From: JABJMC01 sp964473745
GTDB taxonomy: Bacteria > Patescibacteriota > Gracilibacteria > UBA1369 > UBA12473
Reading direction: 5' to 3'
DNA: 64,000 bases
NCBI GenBank assembly: GCA_964473745.1
Contig: CAYYQE010000001.1
Location: forward strand, 43,944-107,943
The notes below the pieces were generated by a model. The model saw only the letters and a program-made list of their open reading frames with translations. It was not told the origin of the DNA and searched no databases. A program made the translations under genes and the position numbers. This document shows, one piece after another, positions 1 to 8,196 of the stretch. The number at the start of each line of letters is the position of its first letter. The stretch's first letter is position 1.

Positions 1-1881
1 ACTGTTGGATCCGCTCAAGACGTTTCCGCCAGTGGTGACGATGCCACTCAATCCTTTGATTACACCGACATCTTCTATATTGATGCTGGTGAAACTCGAA
101 ATCTCGGAGTTGTGCTTGACCTAGCTAATCAGTCCGCGATGGCCGATGATACATTCTATGTAACACTTAGTGCCATCAGTCCCAGCGAAGGAATTCGCGA
201 TGTTGGTACCGGTGATTATGTTACTGACATTGTCCCAAGTGGTGATGTTACTGGTAATACACACACAGTTCTTACTCCTAGTCTTTCTGTTGCTCTAGCT
301 TCTAGTCCAGCTGATGACACAGTTGTAAAGGGATCTACGGGTGTTGAATCCACTGGATTCTCCTTTACTGCTGGACGCGCTAGTGATGTTACGGTTTCTG
401 GTATTACCCTAACCGGTTATGTCAGTTCCGATGCCACCACTTTTGCTGCTGGTACAGAAAGTAGTCTCAACCTAAGTAGTGTGGCTTCTGCAGTACGTCT
501 TTACGACGGAGACGGAAACCTCCTTACTACTAATGATGAGACCTATACCGGAACAGGAAGCACTGTTTCCTTTACCGGAATGGACTGGACTATTGCTGCT
601 GGTCAAACTGACAAGTTAATAGTTGTCTCTGATGTTTATAAATACACCGTAGCCGGTACTAGCGATGCCTACGCCTTTGATTTGGCTGATGTATCTGCTC
701 ATGTTACTGCTTACGATGATGATGGACGCACCGTTACTGCCACCAACGATGCTGTAAATGGAGGAACTTCTCCAAGTACAGTTATCACGGTTAAGAACGC
801 TGGTCTAATTACAGTTGCTGCTTCGTCTGATCCAGTTCTCGATAGCGTTGCTATTGCTGGTGCCGACACTACTACCGATCCATTGCTTATTTCTCGCTTT
901 AAGATTTACTCAACTGATGAAGACTTCACAGTTGAAGAAATGCAATTTGCTTTGACCGGTACAGCCGCTGCTGTTGATTACGTTATTCTTCACTACCCAA
1001 CTGATGTTGATGACCCAGACACTCTTGATGGATCATCTCAAGTAACAGTTGTTAGTGGTAATGCTACCTTCACTTCTTTAGATGTTGCGGTACCGAAGTC
1101 TGAAGATGACGAAAATGCTATTGAAGTTGAACTTTATATCACTACCAATGCTGTTGGCGAAGGAGCTACTTCTGGTAACCAAGTTCAATTTGACTTTGAT
1201 GAAGGAGCCGGCTTCAAAGCTGTTGGTGTAGGGTCTGGTACGACTATTACCCACGATTCTGCTTCAACTCTCTTTGGAACAACCTCTGACGTTACTGGTA
1301 ACGACACTGCTCTTTACCGAGCAATGCCGACCTTTGCTACTGACACTTCTGATAGTGAATGTCCAAGCTCTGCCTTAAGCGCTGGTACTACGGGTGTATA
1401 CTGTTTCTCTGTATCTGCCGATAGCCCAATCAGTCTTAAAAAGATAACTCTTGCTGCAACAGCAAGTAATTTGGACACTGCTAATGGTGCTGGACAACTT
1501 GGTCTAACCAACGGTTGGAACATTTATGATCTTAACGATACTAGCACCTCTCTAGGTACTGGTACTTGGGCATCTAGCGTAGCTACAATTACCTTTACTG
1601 CCGAAGAAGAAGTTAATGGAACTAGCTACTATCTAGTTAAAGCTCCAGTTCAGTTCACTTCCGGTCGTTATGTAGGCGCATCTCTAAGTATTAATATGTC
1701 AGCTGAGACTACTTCTGCTCACGCTAGTCCTACGACATACGCTCTTGCGAATACTGCTGGTGCTCTAAACATTTGGTCAGATCAAACAGCTGCTGATCAC
1801 GCTGTAACTACTTCTGACTGGATGGATACTTACAAATTCTCTGACTTACCAACTAGCTCTCTTTCTTTAACTGAAAGTTAA
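1..1881 (+). CDS. Large secreted beta-rich surface (S-layer-like) protein, 3' part
   Basis: The reading frame is open from base 1, so the gene starts upstream of the window; 626 residues are visible. The composition is Ser/Thr/Asp/Ala-rich with almost no Lys or Arg and no membrane segment in this part, as in extracellular beta-sandwich proteins. At least three modules of about 120-150 residues can be seen. Each contains a run of the type F-x-F-T-A or F-x-I-Y/F-x-V, then a V-x-L-Y-D or I-Y-D strand, and ends with A-G-x-x-x-x-L-x-V-type strands. The last module has two Cys 15 residues apart (SDSEC...GVYC) that could form a disulfide. No C-terminal anchor is present, so any anchor or signal peptide lies upstream. 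Large proteins like this are common cell-surface components in Patescibacteria; the function here is inferred only. A strong terminator follows 44 bases after the stop. Confidence 0.75.
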   Translation, partial: TVGSAQDVSASGDDATQSFDYTDIFYIDAGETRNLGVVLDLANQSAMADDTFYVTLSAISPSEGIRDVGTGDYVTDIVPSGDVTGNTHTVLTPSLSVALASSPADDTVVKGSTGVESTGFSFTAGRASDVTVSGITLTGYVSSDATTFAAGTESSLNLSSVASAVRLYDGDGNLLTTNDETYTGTGSTVSFTGMDWTIAAGQTDKLIVVSDVYKYTVAGTSDAYAFDLADVSAHVTAYDDDGRTVTATNDAVNGGTSPSTVITVKNAGLITVAASSDPVLDSVAIAGADTTTDPLLISRFKIYSTDEDFTVEEMQFALTGTAAAVDYVILHYPTDVDDPDTLDGSSQVTVVSGNATFTSLDVAVPKSEDDENAIEVELYITTNAVGEGATSGNQVQFDFDEGAGFKAVGVGSGTTITHDSASTLFGTTSDVTGNDTALYRAMPTFATDTSDSECPSSALSAGTTGVYCFSVSADSPISLKKITLAATASNLDTANGAGQLGLTNGWNIYDLNDTSTSLGTGTWASSVATITFTAEEEVNGTSYYLVKAPVQFTSGRYVGASLSINMSAETTSAHASPTTYALANTAGALNIWSDQTAADHAVTTSDWMDTYKFSDLPTSSLSLTES

Positions 1882-1924
1882 AAAAAGTTTGTTCATGTTG
1901 AGGTAAGACCTAATTGATAGGTAT

Positions 1925-1954
1925 AAAAGCCCCCCGGGAAACCGGGGGGCTTTT
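1925..1954 (+). terminator. Rho-independent terminator after the surface-protein gene
   Basis: A nine-base G/C stem (GCCCCCCGG with CCGGGGGGC) closes a GAAA tetraloop. It is flanked by AAAA upstream and TTTT downstream, so it can act in both directions. It separates the surface-protein gene from ugd. Confidence 0.95.
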
Positions 1955-1972
1955 GGTATTTAAGAAAACTTA

Positions 1973-2001
1973 TTATCAAACCGAAAATGGCGTGTTAGAC
2001 T
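1973..2001 (+). promoter_or_regulatory. Possible ugd promoter
   Basis: TTATCA, 17-base spacer, TAGACT. This is a weak match to the sigma70 consensus but correctly spaced and placed between the terminator and ugd. A small AAGCC...GGCTT hairpin lies between it and the start codon. Confidence 0.3.
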
Positions 2002-2054
2002 AAGCCGGCCTACAAACAAGCAGGCTTTCCTAATTTTTAAATCAAAAACTCACT

Positions 2055-3398
2055 ATGAAAGTGACGATTATTGGCACCGGCTATGTTGGCCTAGTAAGCG
2101 GAACTTGTTTTGCAGAGCTCGGAAATGAAGTTCTTTGCGTGGATATTGATGAAGCTAAGATAGAAGGATTGAAAAAAGGTCTCATTCCTATTTACGAGCC
2201 CGGCCTAGAAGAGCTTGTTCTTCGTAATCAAAAAGAAGGGCGCTTACATTTCACTACCAATATTAAAGAAGGAATTGATTTTGCAGAAATAGTGTTTAGT
2301 GCCGTGGGGACTCCTCCGGGCAAGGACCATCAAGCTGATTTAAGCGCGATTAAGGCGATGGCCAAAAGCTTTGGTCAAAACGTGTCTAAATACACGGTGC
2401 TGGTAAACAAATCAACGGTTCCGGTTGGGACTAGTGAGCAAATTACAAGCATTATTCAAAAAGAGCTAGCCAAGAATGGAAAATCAGCCGAAGAGGCCCG
2501 GGCTTTGTTTGATATAGTGGATAATCCGGAATTTTTGCGCGAGGGAGCAGCCATCAAAGATTTGTTAAATCCAGACCGGATTGTTGTGGGGGCTGATACC
2601 GAGCGCGCTCGCGAGCTTATGGATCGTCTTTATCGGCCATTAGTTCGAAACGGCCATCCATTGGTGTTTACAGACGTCAAAAGTGCAGAGATTATTAAAT
2701 ACGTTTCTAATGCGTTCTTAGCCACTAAAATTTCTTTTATTAACGAGGTGGCGACTTTTTGTGAAAAAGCCGGTGGCAACGTGCGTGAAGTGGCCAAGGG
2801 AGTTGGTTTAGATGATCGTATTGGTCCACGCTTCCTTCATGCGGGGATTGGTTATGGTGGGAGTTGTTTTCCCAAGGATCTAAAAGCTTTTATTCAAACT
2901 GGCAAAGAAAATGATTATGAGTTTAAAATTCTAGCAGCGGTAGAAAAAGTGAATGCCATTCAAAAAAAGCGCCTTTTCGATAAAATCATGGAATATTACG
3001 ATAATGATATTGAGGGAAAGACGTTTGCGGTGTGGGGATTAGCTTTTAAGCCGCGCACTGACGACATGCGTGAAGCTCCTTCTTTAACCATAATTCCACT
3101 GCTGCGCGAGGCTGGAGCTAAAATTAGGGCTTTTGATCCGGTTGCCATTAAGAATGCTCGCCAGATTTTAGGAGAAGAGGGGATTAGTTATCATGAGAAT
3201 GCCCTGAAGACGCTGGAAGGAGCTGACAGCGTGCTTGTTTTTACTGAATGGGATGAGTTCCGCGGGATTGATTTGAATGAGGTGAAGACGCGGTTAAAAG
3301 AGCCCGTGATTTTTGATGGACGAAATATTTATCCGCCAGCTGAAATGAAGCAGGCGGGATTTACTTATATTGATATTGGACGCAAATTAGAAAGCTAG
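2055..3398 (+). CDS. ugd: UDP-glucose 6-dehydrogenase
   Basis: This NAD-dependent enzyme oxidises UDP-glucose twice to UDP-glucuronate, the precursor for the decarboxylase encoded 2.8 kb downstream. The protein has 447 residues, normal for the family. The N-terminus carries the Rossmann motif GTGYVGLVSG (residues 7-16). The catalytic cysteine lies in GGSCFPKDLKAF (Cys about 271). The C-terminal UDP-binding domain holds the conserved AFKPRTDDMREAPS segment. The ATG start has no Shine-Dalgarno but directly precedes the Rossmann fold. The gene converges on ahcY with only five bases between the stops. Cytoplasmic; identity is secure from motifs. Confidence 0.97.
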   Translation: MKVTIIGTGYVGLVSGTCFAELGNEVLCVDIDEAKIEGLKKGLIPIYEPGLEELVLRNQKEGRLHFTTNIKEGIDFAEIVFSAVGTPPGKDHQADLSAIKAMAKSFGQNVSKYTVLVNKSTVPVGTSEQITSIIQKELAKNGKSAEEARALFDIVDNPEFLREGAAIKDLLNPDRIVVGADTERARELMDRLYRPLVRNGHPLVFTDVKSAEIIKYVSNAFLATKISFINEVATFCEKAGGNVREVAKGVGLDDRIGPRFLHAGIGYGGSCFPKDLKAFIQTGKENDYEFKILAAVEKVNAIQKKRLFDKIMEYYDNDIEGKTFAVWGLAFKPRTDDMREAPSLTIIPLLREAGAKIRAFDPVAIKNARQILGEEGISYHENALKTLEGADSVLVFTEWDEFRGIDLNEVKTRLKEPVIFDGRNIYPPAEMKQAGFTYIDIGRKLES

Positions 3399-3403
3399 TG
3401 GAC

Positions 3404-4714
3404 CTAATAGCGATAATGATCTGGTTTGTACGGACCATCAACCGGAATGCCTAAGTATTCCGACTGTTCAGGGGTAAGCTCATCTAATTTAACCCCGATT
3501 TTTTCTAAGTGAAGTCGCGCGACTTCTTCATCTAATTTTTTGGGCAACATATAAACACCAAGTTCATAGTCATCACCTTTTGTATACAGTTCAATTTGCG
3601 CTAAAACTTGATTGGTAAAAGAATTGCTCATCACAAACGAAGGATGCCCCGTGGCACAGCCTAAATTAACTAAACGCCCTTGCGCCAACAAAATAATCTC
3701 TTTTCCATCCGAAAAAACATATTTATCAACTTGCGGTTTAATATTCACCAATTTCATTTTTCCGGCTTCTACCTCGTCATTTAGCCACGCTACGTTAATT
3801 TCACTATCAAAATGGCCAATATTACAAACAATGGATTGATCTTTCATATCTTTAAAATGTCGATCCGTAATCACGTCAAAACAACCAGTTGCCGTTACAA
3901 AAATATTACCTTCTTTAGCCGCGTCATCCATTTTCATAACCTCATAACCTTCCATAGCCGCTTGTAGGGCAATAATTGGATCAATCTCTACCACAATTAC
4001 TCGTGCCCCAAAACCACGTACTGACTGGGCTGATCCTTTCCCAACATCACCATAACCGGCAATTACCACGGTTTTCCCGGCCAGCATGACGTCAGTCGCT
4101 CGCTTAAGTCCATCGGCTAACGATTCACGACAGCCATACAAGTTATCAAACTTACTTTTAGTCACCGAATCATTCACATTAATAGCCGGAACTTTTAATT
4201 CACCATTTTCCAACATTTGATAAAGACGGTGCACGCCGGTGGTGGTTTCTTCGGTGATTCCACCCACATCTTTTAGTAGATCTGGATATTTGTTGTGCAA
4301 AATAGCTGTTAAATCTCCACCATCATCCAGAATCATATTCGGGCCAACTGTCTTGGCTTCATCAAAATAAATGGTTTGTTCAATGCACCAGTCATATTCT
4401 TCTTCAGTTTCACCTTTCCAGGCAAAAACAGGGATATCACTCGCCGCAATTGCCGCGGCGGCATGGTCTTGCGTTGAATAAATATTACAACTAGACCAAC
4501 GCACCTCGGCTCCGAGTTCAATTAGAGTTTCAATCAAAACTGCTGTTTGAATAGTCATATGGATACAGCCAGCAATCCGCGCGCCTTTAAGCGGTTTATC
4601 GGCACCGTAACGTTCGCGCAGTGCCATTAGGCCGGGCATCTCTTTTTCTGCAATTTCGATTTCTTTGCGGCCAAAGTCCGCTAAGTTGATGTCTGCCACT
4701 TTGTAATCATTCAT
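3404..4714 (-). CDS. ahcY: Adenosylhomocysteinase
   Basis: This enzyme hydrolyses S-adenosylhomocysteine to adenosine and homocysteine, removing the inhibitory product of SAM-dependent methylations. The 436-residue protein has the family landmarks: GARIAGCIHMTIQTAVLIETL near the N-terminus, the NAD-binding GYGDVGKGSAQSVRGFGARV segment, and the C-terminal DGPYKPDHYRY that reaches into the partner subunit's NAD site. It lies 81 bases downstream of metK on the same strand, so both genes of the SAM cycle are probably governed by the SAM riboswitch upstream of metK. A weak internal promoter (TTGATT-N17-TAATTT) may also sit in the intergenic space. The bacterial alternative (Pfs/LuxS) is not seen in the window. 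Confidence 0.97.
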   Translation of the reverse strand: MNDYKVADINLADFGRKEIEIAEKEMPGLMALRERYGADKPLKGARIAGCIHMTIQTAVLIETLIELGAEVRWSSCNIYSTQDHAAAAIAASDIPVFAWKGETEEEYDWCIEQTIYFDEAKTVGPNMILDDGGDLTAILHNKYPDLLKDVGGITEETTTGVHRLYQMLENGELKVPAINVNDSVTKSKFDNLYGCRESLADGLKRATDVMLAGKTVVIAGYGDVGKGSAQSVRGFGARVIVVEIDPIIALQAAMEGYEVMKMDDAAKEGNIFVTATGCFDVITDRHFKDMKDQSIVCNIGHFDSEINVAWLNDEVEAGKMKLVNIKPQVDKYVFSDGKEIILLAQGRLVNLGCATGHPSFVMSNSFTNQVLAQIELYTKGDDYELGVYMLPKKLDEEVARLHLEKIGVKLDELTPEQSEYLGIPVDGPYKPDHYRY

Positions 4715-4795
4715 AATTTAAAAGTTATTTTTTTAGAAAGCCAAGTTTGCACATGGGAAAAATTACACTACCGGCCTGCTAAAATCAAACAAGAT

Positions 4796-5938
4796 TTAAC
4801 TTATATGAGCATCCGCCCGAAGAGCATCCGCTTTATCTGTTTTTTCCCAAGTAAAGCCTTCTTCCTCGCGGCCAAAATGACCATAAGCCGCAGTTTTTTT
4901 GTAGATTGGTCGACGTAAATCTAAGGTTTCAATTATTCCCCGTGGTGTTAAGTCAAAATGGCGTCTAACCAAATCAACCAAAATCGATTCATTCACTTTT
5001 CCGGTTCCAAAAGTATCGACATTAATAGAAACCGGTTCCGCCACACCAATGGCATAAGCTAGTTGGACCTCGCATTTTTCAGCCAGTTTCGCGGCTACAA
5101 TATTTTTTGCCACATAGCGGGCCGCGTAAGCTCCAGAACGGTCTACCTTTGAAGGATCTTTCCCAGAAAAACAACCACCACCGTGCCGCCCCATGCCTCC
5201 ATAGGTATCCACAATAATTTTGCGACCAGTTAGACCACAGTCTCCTGGAGGCCCCCCAATAATAAATTTCCCAGTTGGGTTAACATGATAAATTGTTTCG
5301 GCATCAAGATACTCTCCACAAACCGGCTTAATAACATGAGTGATCATGTCTTCACGGATTTGTTCTTGCTTGGCCTCGGGGCCGTGTTGAGTAGAAATAA
5401 CTACCGTGTGCACCCGCTTTGGTTTTCCATCTTCATATTCCACGGTGACTTGGCTTTTTCCGTCTGGACGTAAATAAGTGAGAACTTCTTCTTTGCGAAC
5501 TTGGGCTAAACGATGTGTTAGTTGGTGGGACAACAAAATTGGGAGGGGCATCAGTTCCGGAGTCTCATTAATGGCAAATCCAAACATCATTCCCTGGTCA
5601 CCAGCTCCTTCTCGATCCACACCCAGCGCAATATCCGGACTTTGTTCATCAATCGCTGTCAAAACCGAACAAGCCTTATGATCAAAACCATAAGTCGCAT
5701 CGGTATAACCGATTTCCTTAATAGTGTTGCGCACTAATTCGGGGATGTTTACGTAGCAACTAGTCGTGATTTCCCCAGAAATCACCACCAAGCCCGTGTT
5801 TACCAAAACCTCACAAGCGACGCGCGCCGCTGGGTCTTCGGCAAAAATTGCATCTAAAACAGAATCCGAAATTTGATCAGCCATTTTGTCTGGATGGCCT
5901 TCAGTTACAGATTCAGAAGTAAAGAGATAAGAAGACAT
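4796..5938 (-). CDS. metK: S-adenosylmethionine synthase
   Basis: This enzyme makes SAM from methionine and ATP. The conserved blocks are FTSESVTEGHPDKMADQISD (N-terminal methionine/ATP site), GAGDQGMMFGFA, and the phosphate-binding GGPPGDCGLTGRKIIVDTYGG and GGGCFSGKDPSKVDRS segments. The start is placed at the ATG of MSSYLFTSES (380 residues), which fits the family. An in-frame ATG at 5977 would add 13 residues, but it lies inside a hairpin downstream of the riboswitch. The gene is the first of a metK-ahcY pair under a SAM-I riboswitch and a promoter at 6127-6155, so feedback repression by SAM is expected. Confidence 0.96.
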   Translation of the reverse strand: MSSYLFTSESVTEGHPDKMADQISDSVLDAIFAEDPAARVACEVLVNTGLVVISGEITTSCYVNIPELVRNTIKEIGYTDATYGFDHKACSVLTAIDEQSPDIALGVDREGAGDQGMMFGFAINETPELMPLPILLSHQLTHRLAQVRKEEVLTYLRPDGKSQVTVEYEDGKPKRVHTVVISTQHGPEAKQEQIREDMITHVIKPVCGEYLDAETIYHVNPTGKFIIGGPPGDCGLTGRKIIVDTYGGMGRHGGGCFSGKDPSKVDRSGAYAARYVAKNIVAAKLAEKCEVQLAYAIGVAEPVSINVDTFGTGKVNESILVDLVRRHFDLTPRGIIETLDLRRPIYKKTAAYGHFGREEEGFTWEKTDKADALRADAHIS

Positions 5939-5970
5939 AACATGTTGGGTTAAATTGAATGTTTTTTGAA

Positions 5971-5994
5971 AATCCATCTCATGCGAGATAGATT
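5971..5994 (-). promoter_or_regulatory. Hairpin between SAM riboswitch and metK, candidate expression platform
   Basis: On the minus strand, AATCTATCTC and GAGATGGATT pair over ten positions (one G-U) around a GCAT loop. Only a short U stretch (UUUUC) follows, so it is a weak terminator at best. Five bases of its left arm (UAUCU) can also pair with AGATA in the riboswitch P1 3' strand, which would make the two structures mutually exclusive. It also contains the upstream in-frame ATG at 5977. The switching role is inferred. Confidence 0.5.
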
Positions 5995-6010
5995 ACTTAA
6001 AGAGTTTAAG

Positions 6011-6110
6011 CTTATCTTCCCGCGGAGGGCCGGAATTAGCACCTGGTTCGCACGTGGCGACTGGTTGCTGTGGAGTCATAGGGCCGGGTCCCTCGTCCAC
6101 TCAAGATAAG
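6011..6110 (-). promoter_or_regulatory. SAM-I (S-box) riboswitch upstream of metK
   Basis: Read on the minus strand, the segment has the S-box architecture. P1 is CTTATCTT at the 5' end paired with AAGATAAG at the 3' end. P2 is GTGGA/TCCAC enclosing GAGGGACCCGGCCC and a TATGA kink-turn element. The conserved AGCAACC follows, then a P3 arm closed by ACC/GGT, the hallmark GGTGCTAATTCC joining segment, and a short P4. The order, spacing and invariant stretches match the family. It lies 73 bases upstream of the metK start and begins about 10 bases after the expected transcription start. It should bind SAM and reduce metK-ahcY expression. Confidence 0.95.
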
Positions 6111-6126
6111 ATGAATTGTCGCAGGC

Positions 6127-6155
6127 ACTATACGAGCTCATAAATAAATCGTCAA
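6127..6155 (-). promoter_or_regulatory. metK-ahcY promoter
   Basis: On the minus strand: TTGACG, 17-base spacer, TATAGT. Transcription would begin near 6120, just upstream of riboswitch helix P1. It lies in the divergent region shared with the UDP-glucuronate decarboxylase gene. Confidence 0.85.
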
Positions 6156-6202
6156 GGGTTCTAAAGATTGAAACTTATTCTAATTCAATATATCCTCATC
6201 AC

Positions 6203-7129
6203 ATGAAAATACTTATTGCGGGAGGAGCAGGATTTATCGGGAGTCATCTTACAGAACGGTTGCTTGCACAAGGGCATCAAGTTACAGTAGTTGATAACCT
6301 GATAACTGGCGATGTTTCTAATTTAAAGGAGTTTCAGGATTCAGAAAATTTTACTTTTTTGGAGCACGATATATGCGAGCCATTACAGTTAGATTATCCC
6401 TTAGATGTTATCTGTAACTTAGCTTGCCCAGCTTCCCCGATTGATTATCAAAAGATTCCCTTGGAAACTCTTTGGGTTTCTGCGGCTGGTACGCGAAACA
6501 TGCTGGAGTTAGCTCGCCAGAAAAAAGCGGTATTTTTTCATACTTCAACGTCCGAAGTATATGGTGATCCGCTGGAGCATCCGCAAAGCGAATCCTATTT
6601 TGGGAATGTAAACTGCTTAGGCCCACGGTCATGTTATGACGAGGGTAAAAGATTTGCCGAGAGCATGATTATTAATTACCAGGCAAAATATAACCTTCAA
6701 ACAAGAATTATCCGCATATTCAATACTTACGGGCCCAAAATGCGCAAAAATGACGGTCGAGTAATCCCAAATTTTATTAATCAGGCCCTACAAGGCGAGC
6801 CAATCACTATTTGCGGAGATGGTTCTCAGACCAGATCTTTTTGTTATGTTGATGATATGGTAGATGGCATTCTAGCGATGATAGATTCAAAAGATTTTAG
6901 CGGTCCGGTGAATTTAGGAAATCCCAAAGAAACCTCAATTCATGATTTAGCTGAAGAAATTGTAGAAATTATTGGCTCAAAAAGTTCAATTAGTTATAAG
7001 CCCCTCCCTCAAGATGATCCCAAAGTTCGTTGTCCTAACATTCAGTTAGCGCGCGAACAATTAAAATTTGAGCCTAAAATTGGGCTAAAAGAGGGACTAG
7101 AAAAAACCATCAAATGGTTTAAAGATTAA
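6203..7129 (+). CDS. UDP-glucuronate decarboxylase / NAD-dependent sugar epimerase family
   Basis: This extended short-chain dehydrogenase probably converts UDP-glucuronate, the product of Ugd, to UDP-xylose via a UDP-4-keto intermediate. The start is set at the ATG of MKILIAGGAGFIGSHL (308 residues); the longer frame would run into the divergent metK promoter. Motifs: Rossmann GGAGFIGSHL, CNLACPASPIDYQ, TSTSEVYGDP, the catalytic YDEGKR (Tyr/Lys pair), RIFNTYGPKMRKNDGRV and the C-terminal QDDPKVRCPNIQLAREQL. The PASPxxYQ and GPRSCYDEGKR blocks are characteristic of the UXS group. It is the first gene of the exopolysaccharide cluster, eight bases before the GT2 gene. Confidence 0.9.
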   Translation: MKILIAGGAGFIGSHLTERLLAQGHQVTVVDNLITGDVSNLKEFQDSENFTFLEHDICEPLQLDYPLDVICNLACPASPIDYQKIPLETLWVSAAGTRNMLELARQKKAVFFHTSTSEVYGDPLEHPQSESYFGNVNCLGPRSCYDEGKRFAESMIINYQAKYNLQTRIIRIFNTYGPKMRKNDGRVIPNFINQALQGEPITICGDGSQTRSFCYVDDMVDGILAMIDSKDFSGPVNLGNPKETSIHDLAEEIVEIIGSKSSISYKPLPQDDPKVRCPNIQLAREQLKFEPKIGLKEGLEKTIKWFKD

Positions 7130-7137
7130 TTTTCCCC

Positions 7138-8184
7138 ATGGACTCAAAGCTTTCCATCATACTTGTTGGCTACAATAGCAAAGCCCTTCTTAAACACTGT
7201 TTAAAAGGAGTGGATTCGCAAACCGAAAAAAACATTGAAACAATTTTTATTGATAATAATTCGCAGGATGGGTCGGCTTCTTATGTTAAAAAGAATTTCA
7301 AATGGGTGAAAGTGGTTGAGAACAAAGAAAATCTTGGGTATGCCGGGGCCACTAATCAGGGGATAAAAATGAGTCAGGCTAAATATGTAATGGTTTTAAA
7401 TCCTGATCTTATTCTCACTCCTAATTATTCAAAAACTATTATCCACAAATTAGAAAAAAATAAAAAAATAGGAGCGATTACCGGTAAGGTTCTTAAATAT
7501 GATTTTGAAAAAGAAAAACCAACCACCCAGATTGATACAGCGGGATTGTATTGTTATCGAAATCGACGCGTAATTGATCGGGGGCAGGGATTGGAGGACA
7601 AGGGACAATATGACCAAGAAGAAGAGGTTTTTGGGGTTTCCGGGGCTGTCCCTATTTATCGGCGGGAAGCCTTGGAAGATGTCAAATTGCCCAATTATTC
7701 TGGGCACTCAACTCTTGACGAGGCTTATGAATATTTCGACGAAGAATTTTTTATGTACAAAGAGGATATTGATCTTTCTTGGCGGCTGCGTTTGCGCGGT
7801 TGGAAATGCGTTTATTATCCAAAAGTAATCTGTTATCATGGTCGTGGCACTGGGGTCCTAAAAAGATTTACGCACTGGGAAGTCTACAAAGGGCGCAAGC
7901 ATTTAAATAAGTTTCAAAAGTACTATGCCTATAAGAATCAGCGACTCATGCAAGTTAAAAATGAGATGTTTGGAAATTTGTGGCGCGACTTTTTTCCGAT
8001 TTTGTTCAAGGAAATTCTTATTTTAGGGTATATAGTTATACGAGAACCATATTTATTAAAAGCTTTAGGTCATTTTTTTATTCAATTGCCACCCGCCCTC
8101 AAAAAAAGACGCTTAATTATGCGCCGCAAAAAAGTGAGTGCCAAACAGATGTCCAAATGGCTTAATGGCCAAGCTCGCCTCTAA
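7138..8184 (+). CDS. Family 2 glycosyltransferase
   Basis: A 348-residue GT-A fold enzyme that would transfer a sugar from a nucleotide donor to a lipid-linked glycan on the cytoplasmic face. The N-terminus has the GT2 start SIILVGYNSKALLKHCL. VLNPDLILTPNY supplies the metal-binding Asp region, and DEEFFMYKEDIDLSWRLRLRGWKCVYYP is the acceptor-site block typical of rhamnosyltransferase-like GT2 members. The C-terminal third is basic and hydrophobic and probably membrane-associated. It sits between the UXS gene and the priming transferase in one transcription unit. Sugar specificity cannot be read from sequence. Confidence 0.9.
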   Translation: MDSKLSIILVGYNSKALLKHCLKGVDSQTEKNIETIFIDNNSQDGSASYVKKNFKWVKVVENKENLGYAGATNQGIKMSQAKYVMVLNPDLILTPNYSKTIIHKLEKNKKIGAITGKVLKYDFEKEKPTTQIDTAGLYCYRNRRVIDRGQGLEDKGQYDQEEEVFGVSGAVPIYRREALEDVKLPNYSGHSTLDEAYEYFDEEFFMYKEDIDLSWRLRLRGWKCVYYPKVICYHGRGTGVLKRFTHWEVYKGRKHLNKFQKYYAYKNQRLMQVKNEMFGNLWRDFFPILFKEILILGYIVIREPYLLKALGHFFIQLPPALKKRRLIMRRKKVSAKQMSKWLNGQARL

Positions 8185-8196
8185 AAAACGGCGTTT

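Noticed and set aside
5285..5737. Plus-strand open frames of 60-70 residues opposite metK
   Set aside because: They are antisense shadows of a well-conserved gene with no family features.
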